Shown: positions 47,115-60,208 of the stretch, piece after piece
Numbering within the stretch: position 1 is the first letter of the stretch
Layout of the letters: each line of letters opens with the position of its first letter
Notes under the pieces: model-generated
Told to the model about the DNA's origin: nothing
Seen by the model: the letters and a program-made list of their open reading frames with translations, nothing else
The model's database searches: none
From: Cololabis saira
Taxonomy: Eukaryota; Chordata; Actinopteri; Beloniformes; Belonidae
Reading direction: 5' to 3'
Assembly: GCF_033807715.1 (NCBI RefSeq)
Contig: NC_084597.1
Span: 5,164,666 to 5,228,665 of the forward strand
Length of the DNA stretch: 64,000 nucleotides
Position numbers and translations under genes: made by a program

Positions 47115-47794
47115 GGCCTCGTTTACACGGAGCAAAAACTGAGGCGTTTTCATCCGTTTTGGCCGTTCGTTTACACGAAAAAGGAGCTCAAAGTCTCCAA
47201 AAACGATCATTTCTGAAAACTCCGGCCAAAGTGGAGATTTTCAAAAACTCTGTTTTCACGTTTGCGTCTAAACAGAGGAAAATGGAGATTTAGGCTTCAG
47301 AACGTCACATTATGCAACAGAAACGCCACTAGCGTCATGTGTGCGATCTGTGTTTACAATTAGTTTGGCATCCGTCAATATTTTCTTGTATTTTACTTGT
47401 TTTATATTCTAAAGTCACACTTAAAAGTAACTCCACTTCTCTGTCACTCCAAACCAAAGACTCTCGTTCCGTCTTGGAAGTAAAGCCTGAATTATGGTCC
47501 CGCGTTAAATCGACGCAGAGCCTACGGCGTAGGGTACGCGGCGATGCGCGCCGTACGGTGTGCGTCGCCGCGTACCCTACGCCGTAGGCTCTGCGTTGGT
47601 GTAACGCGGAACCATAAATCAGGCTTAAATGGAAGTTACACGTGTCATTTGTTGATGTTTTTTCCAGGATTCTGATTGGCTGGCATGACGTTAACAGCGT
47701 ATTTATGCAGGTTTGTGTAAACGATGGAATTTTTCCAAACGTAGAGGGGGAAATATCCGTTTTTGTAAATACCCGGCTATGTGTAAACGGGGCC
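47115..47794. mobile_element. GGCCTCGTTTACACGG element, complete copy
   Basis: TIRs GGCCTCGTTTACACGG (47115) and GTGTAAACGGGGCC (ending 47794). Flanks TCA/TGA leave the TSD unresolved. Its left half matches 13921-14299. A palindromic MITE is inserted at 47484-47625, flanked by TAA. Confidence 0.85.
47484..47625. mobile_element. palindromic Harbinger-like MITE, complete
   Basis: Both arms present: AGCCTGAATTATGG ... GCGCGCCGTAC and its near-complement to AACCATAAATCAGGCT, centred on GTAC at 47553-47556. It is flanked by TAA (47481-47483 and 47626-47628), a TWA-type target typical of PIF/Harbinger. About 142 bp, almost entirely self-complementary, so it is effectively two TIRs joined head to head. 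Confidence 0.9.
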
Positions 47795-47879
47795 TGAGCC
47801 ACAACCACAACCAAATTCACTCTATCCGGATGGAGCAATTTAACTGGATAGTTTTTATTAAAGGCCGAAATGAAATAGA

Positions 47880-48322
47880 GTAACGAGGCTGTTTTTAAAA
47901 TGTAAGGAGTAAAAAGTAAAGATAATTGTGTGAAAATGTAAGGAGTAAAAGTAAAAAGTCGTCTGAAAAAATAATTATTACATTGAAGTATAGATAACCA
48001 AAATGTCTACTTAAGTAAGGTAACAAAGTATTTGTACTTCGTTACTTGACACCTCTGGATATTCCGCAGTGATTTCAACACTTATTTGTTTGGCAAATGT
48101 CAAAGAAATTGCTCAAAGAACACCCACAGTAAAAAGAAAACCAACAGTCTCCGTCACTGCATTTCACTGATGAAATAAAAGAACTGATAGTCCTGAAAGT
48201 GACTGCATCTAAATATAAAAGTGCAATGAGATAAGTTAAAACCGTACACAGTTCAGCTTTTTACAACTGCTATCTTTGAAATAGCACGACCATTAAAACA
48301 GACAGACATTCTCCTAAAAAGC
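47880..48322 (+). repeat. local duplication, source copy
   Basis: Right end of the hAT at 46323-48057 plus about 265 bp of flank. Duplicated at 44011-44466, offset about 3.87 kb. Confidence 0.88.
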
Positions 48323-48872
48323 ATGAGCGGCATCGGTATACAAGCGAAAGTGAACTCACCTATAAATTTTATATCTGGTTGTAAATCCTTGGCGGAATCT
48401 TTCCACAAAGGACATATAGCTCCGAGAGTGGTGGAAAGGTCCGCGGTCAGAGATGAGCCAGTCATATTGTTTGGTGACATGTTGTTCAGCAGCCAACAGG
48501 TCCTGGCGGGAAGACTGAACTGTTATATGGTCCCATATAAACAGGAAGCAGATGACCTCAATAAACCTCCAGTTCATGCTTTTTTTTAAGCCACTCTCTG
48601 TTCATTCTCGCTCCATTATGTGGAGACCTGATGGGAGAGAAAAGAAAGGGGTGGAGGGGGGGACGGGGGGGCAGAGATGCACAAAGAAAAAGCTGTTATA
48701 TGACAAATATATATCTTAGCAGTGCAAGAAAAAGTCACAGAGCCAGGTTAATTGTCTCATATTGAACATATAAGATAGTACCCTTGTCGTTGTCATTTTA
48801 GCGTGACAGCGTGGTGTGAATTTATTTTCCGTTCTTTTTTTTTTTTTAAACATGTTTCTTTATTGGGTAGTC
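48323..48872. other. unassigned intergenic sequence
   Basis: Contains overlapping minus-strand frames of 73-75 codons (48253-48577) with a possible GTGAGT donor, but no recognised domain. G-rich run at 48648-48671. Confidence 0.4.
48648..48671 (+). other. potential G-quadruplex
   Basis: G-runs of 4, 2, 7 and 7 separated by short spacers; enough guanines for four stacked runs. Confidence 0.5.
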
Positions 48873-48880
48873 CATGTAGA

Positions 48881-49712
48881 TCTGGGGTGTCAAACTCATT
48901 TTGCTTGGCGGGCCGGATTTGACCAATTTCTTTCTCGCGGACCGCACGCTCAAAATAACAAAAACGGTGTGGAAAATGTTTCTCTAATTCTTTTTTTTTT
49001 TTTTACTATTGTTATCTAATCCAATATCAGTTTAGTTAATTTTAAAGGAAATATTCACTTTGTTTACACTTTAATTATGTCAAATATATTTCTTCAGGAT
49101 CTTTTTTTGAAATTTCTTGTTTTTTTTCAAATTATGTAAAATACTTTTAATATCATTTTACAAAGATAAACAGAAACAAGTATGTTTTTTTTATATTTTG
49201 TTTTTTTATAGCAAATTTAATTAAAAGCAAAATCTTTCTTATTACATCCGAGAGTGTTTCTTTGTGATTTAGAGATTTCTCCAGTACAATTAAGTGTATT
49301 TATTTTTAAAAATTGGCACGGATATTTACACCAGTGTGACGAAAAAGTCAGCACTTCTTTTTTAACTGTTTTACTTTGTCACTATCCTCGTATTCAAAAC
49401 TGAGATTCTCTGAATAAATATCTTCTATCATCTTTTTTAGCAGTTATATTTTTCCTGCGAAAATATATAATAGTAGTCAGTTAATAAAAATAAACGACCG
49501 TCTACAAAGAAATAAAATCGGCAAATGCATTCTAGAAAACTAAAAAAATGTCAAACTGCTCTCTTTGTGGAATAACGATGGATTTGTAGAAGAAATATAT
49601 TATCGGATATGCTGCGATTCATGCCAATTATTTATGCCTTCCTTTTTAGTAAATTAACATTTAGTTTTTTTGCGTTGGAAACTTCTCTCGGGCCGCACAT
49701 TTGACACCCCTG
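48881..49712 (+). mobile_element. hAT element (CAGGGGTGTCAAA family), complete
   Basis: CTGGGGTGTCAAACTC at 48881 and TTTGACACCCCTG ending 49712; perfect TSD ATGTAGAT (48873-48880, 49713-49720). Both ends contain GGGCCGG/GGGCCGC. 832 bp, non-coding. Partial relative at 43547-43990. Confidence 0.93.
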
Positions 49713-49720
49713 ATGTAGAT

Positions 49721-50631
49721 TATATTACACAATAAACATTTTTTTTAAAGGGTTCGACAGAATACCCCGTTTTATATTTTACCACACACACAACAAACAA
49801 AAAAAACTAAACTAACACAAAACTTAACAAAACAAACACCCCAAAACACACACACTGCAAAATAATAATTATAAACAGGTCCCAAAGTAAATTACCAATC
49901 AAACTCTGACTGAAGACAATAATAATAGGAAAAATAAAGTCATAAAATAAAATACAGGACACTCAAAACAACCACAACAAAAAATAAAAAAAAAGAAATA
50001 AGATGAATAAATAAAAATGTAAAATAAACAGACATAAGAGGAACCCTAAAAAAAATTAGACATGGTTAGCAATATCATACTTCCCTGTAATTAAATTAAA
50101 TCAGATTAAATTAATCTTCCAAGGATGCCAAAGAGTTAACAAAAGAAAGAATAGGTTCCCAAATATAAGAAAACTCATCAGAACAACCCCTAATACCGAA
50201 TTTAATTTCCTCTAAATATAAAAATGACATCAGGTCTTTCAACCAAGAATTGGGAGATGGAGGTTTTTTTTATTTTCCGTTCTCGCCTCTCTAGAGTTTC
50301 CAGAAAGCTGCACAGTTTCTGCTTCTGCAGAGAGCGTTATTCCTTCGCAGATGAGCGTGAAGCAGAATTTCAGTTACACTATCTGACTGTCTGTAATTGG
50401 TGTCACGACCACTTCTAGCGAGGTTACGAAACGGCTTTATGATACGTTACGATGTTCAACAGCCGCTAAAGTGGACGAGCATCATCTACATATCATAAAA
50501 AACTGCTCCTGGCGGAAACTTTCATCTGTTCACGTCGCTGCTGAACTTACACGTGCCTGGGTTGGGCTCATTAAATGTAAAAAAAAAACAAAATCTCTGT
50601 ATTAAAGGAGCTGTATGTAAGAGCAATAATA
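49721..50631. other. low-complexity A/C-rich and unassigned sequence
   Basis: AAAC/AAATA-rich at 49790-50080, then unassigned sequence. The frame at 50224-50418 shows no domain. Confidence 0.5.
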
Positions 50632-51005
50632 AAACGAATCATAAAATGACCCCGATATGTCAACAGACATTTAAAAATCATGTTAATTTCAAATATTTAT
50701 GTCACTGACAACAGCACTCAAGCCAGGATATTCCAGTTTAAAAAGAGGAGTTGCAGCCCTCAACTGATGTTTATGTTGAAGCTCCACCCTCCACCTATCT
50801 CCCAATCACCAAGTCAGTATTGTTTCTGAAGCTCCACCCTCCACCTATCTCCCAATCACCAAGTCAGTATTGTTTCTGAAGCTCCACCCTCCACCTATCT
50901 CCCAATCACCAAGTCAGTATTGTTTCTGAAGCTCCACCCTCCACCTATCTCCCAATCACCAAGTCAGTATTGTTTCGGCATCCGGGTTGCCAGCTCGGCT
51001 CTAAT
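50632..51005 (+). mobile_element. VNTR-hAT, second copy, left part
   Basis: Matches 33709-34153 minus one 50-bp unit, ending GCTCGGCTCTAATTA. The left TIR is absent. It resumes at 51942 after unrelated sequence. Confidence 0.88.
50778..50977 (+). repeat. 50-bp minisatellite, 4 units
   Basis: Units begin at 50778, 50828, 50878 and 50928 and appear identical to those at 33876-34125. Confidence 0.95.
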
Positions 51006-51029
51006 TATTTACACGTGTTGGATGAAAAA

Positions 51030-51199
51030 ATGTCTAGCTTTCCAAAACCTAAAAGACCTCGTTATGAATCCGAGTTACGTCGTGACAAGGTCCGAAATAA
51101 AACAAGGATTTGTATAGGAGATGCTTTTGATATGGAGACAGCTGAAAGTGGAGAAGAATTTGAAGACAGACGCCAACGTTGCTGATTTTCTCCTGGACA
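51030..51199 (+). pseudogene. frameshifted first exon of an unidentified transposon gene
   Basis: ATG at 51030 opens MSSFPKPKRPRYESELRRDK and continues RNKTRICIGDAFD. The frame then shifts: the next sensible frame reads WRQLKVEKNLKTD and DANVADFLLDR, ending at a consensus donor (CAG|GTAAGA at 51199/51200). In the original frame it stops at 51183-51185. The basic N-terminus and the LLDR exon end look like a real spliced gene start broken by a small deletion near 51132. I do not know the family; it sits between two halves of the VNTR-hAT, so it may belong to that element's coding version. Confidence 0.45.
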
Positions 51200-51352
51200 G
51201 GTAAGATTCATAGCTAAATGTTTGGCTTTCATATATAAATTCCGTATTTTCGCGACCATACGGGCGCCGTGTGGAAAGGCGCACCCTCAGTTTTGTGTCA
51301 TTTCTGTATTTAAAACACACACACGGCGCACCGAACCTAAAGGCGCCGTCTA

Positions 51353-51460
<108 letters not shown>

Positions 51461-51539
51461 CGCCGCAGAACACACACACAAGCACACAAGTGTGCGTATT
51501 TAAAAATAGAGCGGGAACAAAACTTTGTTTGATTGTAGG

Positions 51540-51845
51540 CTACTTTATTTCAGTTTTTACATTAATCAAACCCATCGAAGTCTCATCCTCTGTTTCTGCA
51601 TTAAAGAGCTCCGCTAAATCAGCTGTGCCAGTCCCAATTTCCTCGCTTTCAGAGTCTCTTTCCGTGCTGTGCGGCGCCTCGGACTTGCCGGCTTTTGCAA
51701 AAGCTCGCAAAATAGTCCCAGCAGACACGTTAGCCCACGCATCAACAATACATCTGCAAACTGTGGCATAACTTGCCCGGCGCTGCTTTCCACTCTTGGT
51801 GAAACTGTGTTCTCCCTCAGTCATCCATCTCTCCCACGCCGCTGC
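51540..51845 (-). pseudogene. pogo-like (Tc1/mariner superfamily) transposase C-terminus
   Basis: Minus-strand reading: RWMTEGEHSFTKSGKQRR, then ASYATVCRCIVDAWANVS, then RAFAKAGKSE, and an acidic tail with ELFNAETEDE before the stop at 51540. This is the order found at the end of pogo/jerky-like DDE transposases, downstream of the catalytic core: the W-M...FTK...R segment, the TVC..I..AW helix, and a Glu/Asp-rich tail. About 100 residues remain open; the catalytic D-D-D region and the CENP-B-type DNA-binding domain are missing because the copy is cut at 51846. Confidence 0.68.
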
Positions 51846-51849
51846 AGCC

Positions 51850-51930
51850 TTAAGGCTGATTTATGGTTCCGCGTTACACCAACGCAGAGCCTACGCCGTA
51901 GGGTACGCGGCGACACACACGTACGGTGCA
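51850..51930. mobile_element. palindromic Harbinger-like MITE, one arm
   Basis: TTAAGGCTGATTTATGG to CACACACGTACGGTG; left arm only, preceded by TAA. Confidence 0.8.
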
Positions 51931-51941
51931 TTCTGCATATC

Positions 51942-52008
51942 TGCATTCTGCAGCCTACCTGGCAACCTCTGGTCAGAGAGGAGGGGGGGGAAGCGTACAC
52001 GCTGCTCA
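51942..52008 (+). mobile_element. VNTR-hAT, second copy, right part
   Basis: CTGCATTCTGCAGCCTACC to GCGTACACGCTGCTCAA matches 34180-34245. It is followed by a TA array instead of the remaining element. Confidence 0.8.
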
Positions 52009-52011
52009 ATT

Positions 52012-52014
<3 letters not shown>

Positions 52015-52066
<52 letters not shown>
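52015..52066. repeat. (TA)n microsatellite
   Basis: Uninterrupted TA tract, continuing into AT-rich sequence to about 52440. Confidence 0.95.
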
Positions 52067-52076
<10 letters not shown>

Positions 52077-53300
52077 CTATATCTCTATTAATATATACTG
52101 ATTTATAGTTATATGTAGATATGTTGATATATAGATTTATAGTATTTTTTATGTATATAATTGGAGGTAAATATATGAAACAGTATATACAGCATATCTA
52201 CTCTTATATAGTTATTCAAGTATATTGTTATACCATTGCTGTCTATTGTTCTCTATTATATTTTAGTATTATAGTAAAGTAATGATAATGTAATACTATA
52301 CATTATAATTACTTCTATTATTAAATACATAGATAGTAGCACAACTAAATGCTGGGCGTTTGTTTTGTTTTGTTTGCTTTGATTTGTTTTAATTTGATTA
52401 TATTTATATATACATATAATTGAGTATTATATAAATTAAAGTAGGGATGGGTGTTTTATAAGTAAGTTTATTGAAACTCGTCTTGTTAAATCAAAAATTA
52501 AATCAGTTAGAGGGAAAATAAATGAACCAATAATAAATCTTTACTACATGTCCTCATTACAAACAATGTTAAAATGATAACTCTTCTTCTCCTGTGTGAA
52601 TGCAAAGAAAGGTTTATTTCTTGCCATTGATATGTTTCAGATTTTCATCCGCAGTCATATTTTTTGAAGGTTTGGCCCCGAGCCATTCGGCAACGGTGTG
52701 ACATCAACCGCTCGTATAAAGTGCTCCCCTCTTTCATGCTTTATTAGACAATAACACATCATAAAAGACCAAGAAGAAAAGAAACATGTAATGAGCCCAA
52801 TCTTTTAGTTAAATACACGATGAACCGGTGGCATACTGATAAGGGCATAGCTTCTTATTGTTATAACTTCCCTTCTTTCTTCTTCTTCTTCTGTAACATT
52901 ACAGGTAAAAATGAAGATTGTTGTAATTATGGCAGAATCCCATAAATCAGTAAACGCTTCACAAACAAGCCACGAGAGAATATATGAATATGTATTTGCA
53001 AGAAATGTCCATTTGACCCCTTTTTCATAATTAAAGGCATAAAATAAATACATAAAAATGTATGTGTACTTTGAGCTAATTGTAATGTATGTGGTCTTTT
53101 TATGACAATAACTATCCAACCCAATTCAGGCTTTAATTAGTCTCATTTAATTAGAGCTGGGCTCTCAGGCTGATAAGAGCATTGACGAGTTTGGCATTGA
53201 TGGAAAGGAATCTGTATGTATATACACTTTTACTTTACAGTAAATGTCCAGGAGGACTTTTAGAAATACAGCAGCGAAAAGGTCTAAAGGATTTGAAAAT
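52067..53300. other. unassigned AT-rich sequence
   Basis: AT-rich to 52440, then apparently single-copy sequence. Minus frames at 52805-53124 are not gene-like. Confidence 0.5.
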
Positions 53301-53704
53301 TTGGGCTGCGTCCCAATTCTCCCCCTCGGCCTCGTTTTCTTCACTACCCCTAAATTTTGTGCGTTCCCATGAGGGTATTGGTGTCCCAATTCCTCTTTTC
53401 ACCTAGGGGGAGTGAGCATATAGGGGCTGAGAATAGCCCCTACGGATCGAGGGATTTCACATGTTGACTTCGCGAGCGAGGGGGTATGAACATTTCCCAG
53501 AATGCTTTTCGTCGTCATTTGCGGATTGAATCCAAAAAAAAACATGGTGGACATTTCTTAGTGAATAAATCAATAATTGAGTTAGTTTCTGCATAAAAAT
53601 GCGTTTTGATTACATTTCTAGCGACAAATGTATATTTTACTTTCATAATATTCACTTAGTGAATGGACATAATCCCTCTTTTGTCCGTTGTTCGCGCCGG
53701 AGTA

Positions 53705-53790
53705 AAGGCTGTTAGGTTACGCCGTAGGTTACGTAACCTACGCCGTAGGCTACGTTATCTACGCCGTAGGCTCTGCGTCGATTTAAGAAA
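53705..53790. mobile_element. rearranged palindromic-MITE sequence
   Basis: TACGCCGTAGG is repeated three times, with a GGTTACGTAACC palindrome (53732-53743) between the first two, ending GGCTCTGCGTCGATTTAAG. An internally shuffled arm of the palindromic family. Confidence 0.6.
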
Positions 53791-53869
53791 ATTTCTTAAC
53801 AGGCGTAGCTACAACTGTTAGATTTAATCTATTAAACCAACTTAAAACTTAATAAAGTGCCATTTTAAC

Positions 53870-54364
53870 TAGTGATGCACCGAAATGAAAATTTGTGGCC
53901 GAAACCGAAACCGAAAATAATAATAAACACTTGGCCGAATACCGAACATGGTTCTTCAGCAGTTTTTCATTTATTTTGCCAATTTTTTCACCATTGCATA
54001 AATCAAATACATTTGATTTAGGCATGCTTTTCAAAGAAAAAAATATTTTACAAAATTACAAGGTAGAAAATATTTATTGAACATAAAAAAATGAAACATT
54101 TTTAATTTCCCAGCATTATGTTGTTTTGGTTCCACCTCCTGGTGAATGTTGGGTAAAATTCTTATGGGGTTAGTTTTTGGTTGGCCAACGATTTATGTAG
54201 TGCGCAACGTTACGGGACGGAGCGGCCAGTCTATTTCCTTATTTTACAATGCAGTTATTAATTGTTCGGTTTTTTTTCCCCACTTATTCCACCGAACACC
54301 GGAAGTGTTTTTTTGCCATTTTCGGCCGAACAATTTCGGTTACCGAACAATCGGTGCATCACTA
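53870..54364 (+). mobile_element. hAT MITE (TAGTGATGCACCGA family), complete
   Basis: TIRs TAGTGATGCACCGA (53870) and TCGGTGCATCACTA (ending 54364); flanks ATTTTAAC and ATATTAAC match 7 of 8. Repeated CCGAAACCGAAA/CCGAACA motifs inside both ends. 495 bp, non-coding. Confidence 0.92.
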
Positions 54365-54594
54365 ATATTAACAGCGCTACAGCTGAAATTAAAACAGCTT
54401 TTGGTTCTCAGCTTCCTGATCAGGGTAGGGATGAAAACGAGGGGGAGTAGGAGAAATGGGACAGGCACCTGGGCCAAGTGCCCTAGATTTCAAGTGCCCT
54501 AAAATCTCCCCCTTCTTTTTTAGGGGGTAGGGAAGAAAAGAAGGGCGAGTGAAGAAAAGAAGGGCGAGTGAAGGGGAATTGGGATTGGGCCTTG

Positions 54595-55528
54595 ATCAGA
54601 ACAACGGCATTTGTAGGCCCGGGAGGTGAAGGTGATTAATTAATGTTACCAAATGATTATATATGAATGCACGGTAAATGCTATCAGTATCCATTTAAGA
54701 ACTTAATAGTGAGCGTTTTGAAGTACAGTGACTCTAAGCCAAGCTGATGTTCCAGATGGGTTTGTTATACACAACCATCTGGCGAATCATTTGTGGAAAC
54801 TGTTTAGAGAGGGGTAGGCGCTTTTAAAAAAGAAAAAAAAAAATGTTTGGCAAGGAAATGGATGAACTTGCTGTCTATCACCATTTATCACGGCTAAGCT
54901 CCAACCAGTCAGATCAGAAAAGTAAAGTGGTGAAGGTGGTAAAAGGAAACTGCTGCATGAGTCAGGTTGGAAGAGGAATACAAATACATTTTGGCAACTG
55001 AGGAAAAGCATGTAGTGCTTTTCTTTGCCGTTTTTTTTTTTTTTTTTTTCAGTAAAGTAGTGCTGTCCACTTGTGCTATAACGGATGCTGCAGCAGCATC
55101 TGCTCCAACATTTTCAGGAGCCAATTTTGACTTGACACACCTAAAACACGCCTGTGGGTATCACACATAAAACTAAAGGACAGTGAGTCACTGGAACTGC
55201 TGTTCCGAGGACACATGGAGCACATTTCTGGGAGCTTGGCAGGATGTGCTCTTTAAATGGCACTGGAGATACTGGAGATAAGTTGTTAACGGACACCTAC
55301 AATTAGTCACCTTAGGGTTGAATATACAGTACTAGTGAATATTTTTACTGACACAGTGACAACTTAGATGGCTGAATATGAGTTTATTTGATTTCAGCGG
55401 CCACTAATGAGGAAACATGAGACCACTACTTTTTTTTTTTTATTACAATGTATTATTTTTTTTACTTTGTCTGCATATATATTAATGGTTAATACCATGT
55501 TGGTAAAAACCTGAGGCATACATACATG
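54595..55528. other. unassigned intergenic sequence
   Basis: No gene or repeat recognised; poly-T at about 55030-55049. Confidence 0.5.
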
Positions 55529-56752
<1,224 letters not shown>

Positions 56753-56940
56753 AGGGGCAATCGCTTTTTCACACAGGACCATGTAGGTTTGGACTTTTTT
56801 TCCCCCTTAATAATAAAAACCTTCATTTAAAAACGGAATTTTGTGTTTACTTGTGTTATCTTTGTCTAATATTTAAAATTGTTTGATGATCTGAAACATT
56901 TAAGTGTGACAAACATGCAAAAAAATAAGAAATTATTTAA
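56753..56940 (+). mobile_element. MITE with CACTTTTTCACAC-type TIR
   Basis: GGGGCAATCGCTTTTTCACAC at 56753 in slightly decayed form, GGACCATGTAGGTTTGG, and GTGTGACAAACATGCAAAA toward the right. Inverted relative of 29432-29553. The right TIR is lost after AATAAGAAAT. Confidence 0.75.
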
Positions 56941-56994
56941 TATTTAATGTTTGTGTATTTAAAAAATATATTTTTTATATTTTTAATGAATTAA

Positions 56995-57068
<74 letters not shown>
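56941..57068. repeat. AT-rich block with (TA)n and poly-T
   Basis: TA tract at about 57000-57050 followed by a T run to 57069. Confidence 0.9.
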
Positions 57069-57069
<1 letters not shown>

Positions 57070-57070
<1 letters not shown>

Positions 57071-57650
57071 TGTGAAGGGGTGAGTTTTTTTTAATGCTAT
57101 AGCTCACCATCATGCCCACATGGCGACTTACTGTTATAAGTCACCATGGTAAAAAAGTTTGGTAAAAAAGTAGGAAGAAAAAGATATATGTAAAGTTCTT
57201 CACGGAAAAAGAAAACTCATCCAAATACACACAAAATACCCCATTAAAGTTTCCACATTTGTAATCAACATCACATGAAAATGAGATGTAATGAAAAAAA
57301 GAAAGATAAAAGACACTTCAGACCTGAACTTCTCCGTCAGATCACTTTAAATTCTGCCAGCAGATGTTTCTATAGATCCTGACGAGACACAGGATTATAA
57401 AACATCTGATAAATAATGTAGGGACAGAGCTTGAAGAGCCTTGTAATTAAACAGCGACTGAAGCAGTCAAAAACAAATCTGAAATGAAGGTTAAAACATC
57501 AGAACTGACTATTTTTTTCTTTTATTTATCGTTAAAATCGAATATTCCAGCTCGTCATTGTGCCTTGGCAGCTAAAATGATAGGAACATATTATTTCAGT
57601 ATAATCTGAGAGAACAAACCACCCAGGCATCTTTTTAATATTCATCACGC
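57070..57650. other. unassigned intergenic sequence
   Basis: No gene or repeat recognised. Confidence 0.5.
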
Positions 57651-57767
57651 TTTTTAAACATTTGCTTTTGATGTGGTTTTAGAGTGACCTATAAATAAAA
57701 CATAAAAAACTAATAAAACACAGGTTTTTGGTTTGACCACATGAATCCAACGCTGGATAACTTGGAA
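57651..57767 (+). repeat. direct flank duplication, left copy
   Basis: TTTTTAAACATTTGCTTTTG through ATGAATCCAACGCTGG. Repeats at 58485-58600 with few differences; the microsatellite lies between. Confidence 0.92.
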
Positions 57768-58484
<717 letters not shown>

Positions 58485-58602
58485 TTTTTAAACATTTGCT
58501 TTTGATGTGTTTTAGAGTGACCTATAAATAAAACATAAAAAACTAATGAAACACAGGTTTTTGGTTTGACCACATGAATCCAGTGCTGGATAACTTTCTG
58601 TC
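58485..58602 (+). repeat. direct flank duplication, right copy
   Basis: Second copy of 57651-57767, offset 834 bp, continuing into unique sequence after GGATAACTTTC. Confidence 0.92.
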
Positions 58603-59015
58603 TGAAGCGCTGAGGTTTATAAACCGCTGTAACATCCCCCGTGATTCGGTACAAACGTGCAGCGAGCCTGGTTATCACTCCAGCTGCATCCTATTGTCCC
58701 ATTTTCGTCAGGACCTCAATGCATCAAATATCAGCACAGACGGTAACCTTTGGTGTCAGTTTTGCAGTCAACACAAAGAGAAAAATGGATAAAATGGCTT
58801 TCTTCAACTTTATCTGACCTGCTGGTTTATAAGCAGAGAAGCAATTTGTGTTAAGGGTGTTCTTTTGAGGCCTCTTTTTCCTCACGCTGCACAGGCACCA
58901 TGTTGTAAACGGGCTGAATGAACAAACTTAGGAAGCCGGCTGGAACTCTTCCACCTTACGTCAATCTCGTTTAACTATTATAGCTATAGCTGACCTGTGA
59001 TGATAATTAATATAA
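58603..59015. other. unassigned intergenic sequence
   Basis: No gene or repeat recognised. Confidence 0.5.
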
Positions 59016-59023
59016 CTTTACAT

Positions 59024-59494
<471 letters not shown>

Positions 59495-59666
59495 CTTTAC
59501 ATTAATTCTTATCAAATCCGTCCAAACATCCTCATTTCAAGTGTTGCCAATGAAACAACATCATAACAAGTGCTGCCAAAGCAAAAAGAGGAAAAGAGGA
59601 CTGACTCCCAGAGTGTCAGGAGTTCTGCCCAGAGCAGAAATACGCTACGTATCTGTTATGGTTTTA

Positions 59667-59688
59667 GGGGGGGGTGGGGGGGGGGGGG
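59667..59688 (+). other. potential G-quadruplex
   Basis: Eight G, one T, thirteen G: a 22-bp near-homopolymer of guanine. Confidence 0.5.
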
Positions 59689-60170
59689 ACATGTTGATTT
59701 GTTTATTTGTTATCTGTTTATTTCCAGTTTACAGAAGTGTGCTTCAAGAGCAGGAAAGGGCACTCAAGCATTCACTGTAACATGTTACAGCGTTCTGAGT
59801 GAATCACTTGTGCTACCATGTTTAAAGAAGTTTTGGTTCATCACCCTAAGCATGTTTTCATGTGTAAAATCTAGAAGTAGGAAAAAAAATGTTCTCTAAA
59901 CCTGAATAGGCAGCTGAAATGAATCACGTTATCAATGCAGCAAGTGTAATTTACACTGAATGGAAAAAGAGGAAGGGCATGAACTCCCTGAGATGGTTTC
60001 AATCCCCAAGTCTCATGTTTGAAGCTTTTATAGCTCGCCCCCCCCTTTCTCTTCAGCTGCTGGATAAGGAATTTGTCACTTCTTCATAAAATAAACACTC
60101 GAGGATGACGTTTTTGGCTGTCATGGGTATCTCTGTATAATATAATATTGATAAATTATTAAATTTTGTT

Positions 60171-60208
60171 GTCCTGCCAATGGAGGCCCAAGTCCTCCAT
60201 GGCAGGAC
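60171..60208. other. perfect-stem hairpin at the edge of the GC-rich block
   Basis: GTCCTGCCA(A)TGGAGG pairs with CCTCCATGGCAGGAC across a 7-nt loop; one bulged A. Confidence 0.8.

Larger units (their letters stand above)
46323..48057 (+). mobile_element. hAT element (CAGAGGTGTC TIR), host of a transposon nest
   Basis: Termini CAGAGGTGTC (46323) and GACACCTCTG (ending 48057) with a perfect 8-bp TSD GATATTCC (46315-46322, 48058-48065). Subterminal repeats AAGTAAAAGTA and ACTTAAGTA at both ends. The 1,735-bp interval includes a nested hAT (46604-47094) and a nested TIR element (47115-47794) that itself holds a palindromic MITE. The element proper is about 570 bp and non-coding. Confidence 0.9.
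53304..54591. mobile_element. GGCTGCGTCCCAATTC element with nested inserts
   Basis: GGCTGCGTCCCAATTCTCCCC at the left (degraded) pairs with GGGGAATTGGGATTGGGCC at the right; TTG flanks both sides (53301-53303, 54592-54594). Stretches of CCCCTA/TAGGGG repeat near both ends. It contains the nested hAT at 53870-54364 and a palindromic-MITE-like piece at 53705-53790. A 19-bp unit (GAAGAAAAGAAGGGCGAGT) is duplicated at 54533-54571. Confidence 0.7.

Noticed and set aside
48253..48577. Two overlapping minus-strand frames ending near a GTGAGT donor
   Set aside because: Amino-acid patterns do not match a family I recognise and no acceptor-supported exon chain is visible; too weak to call.
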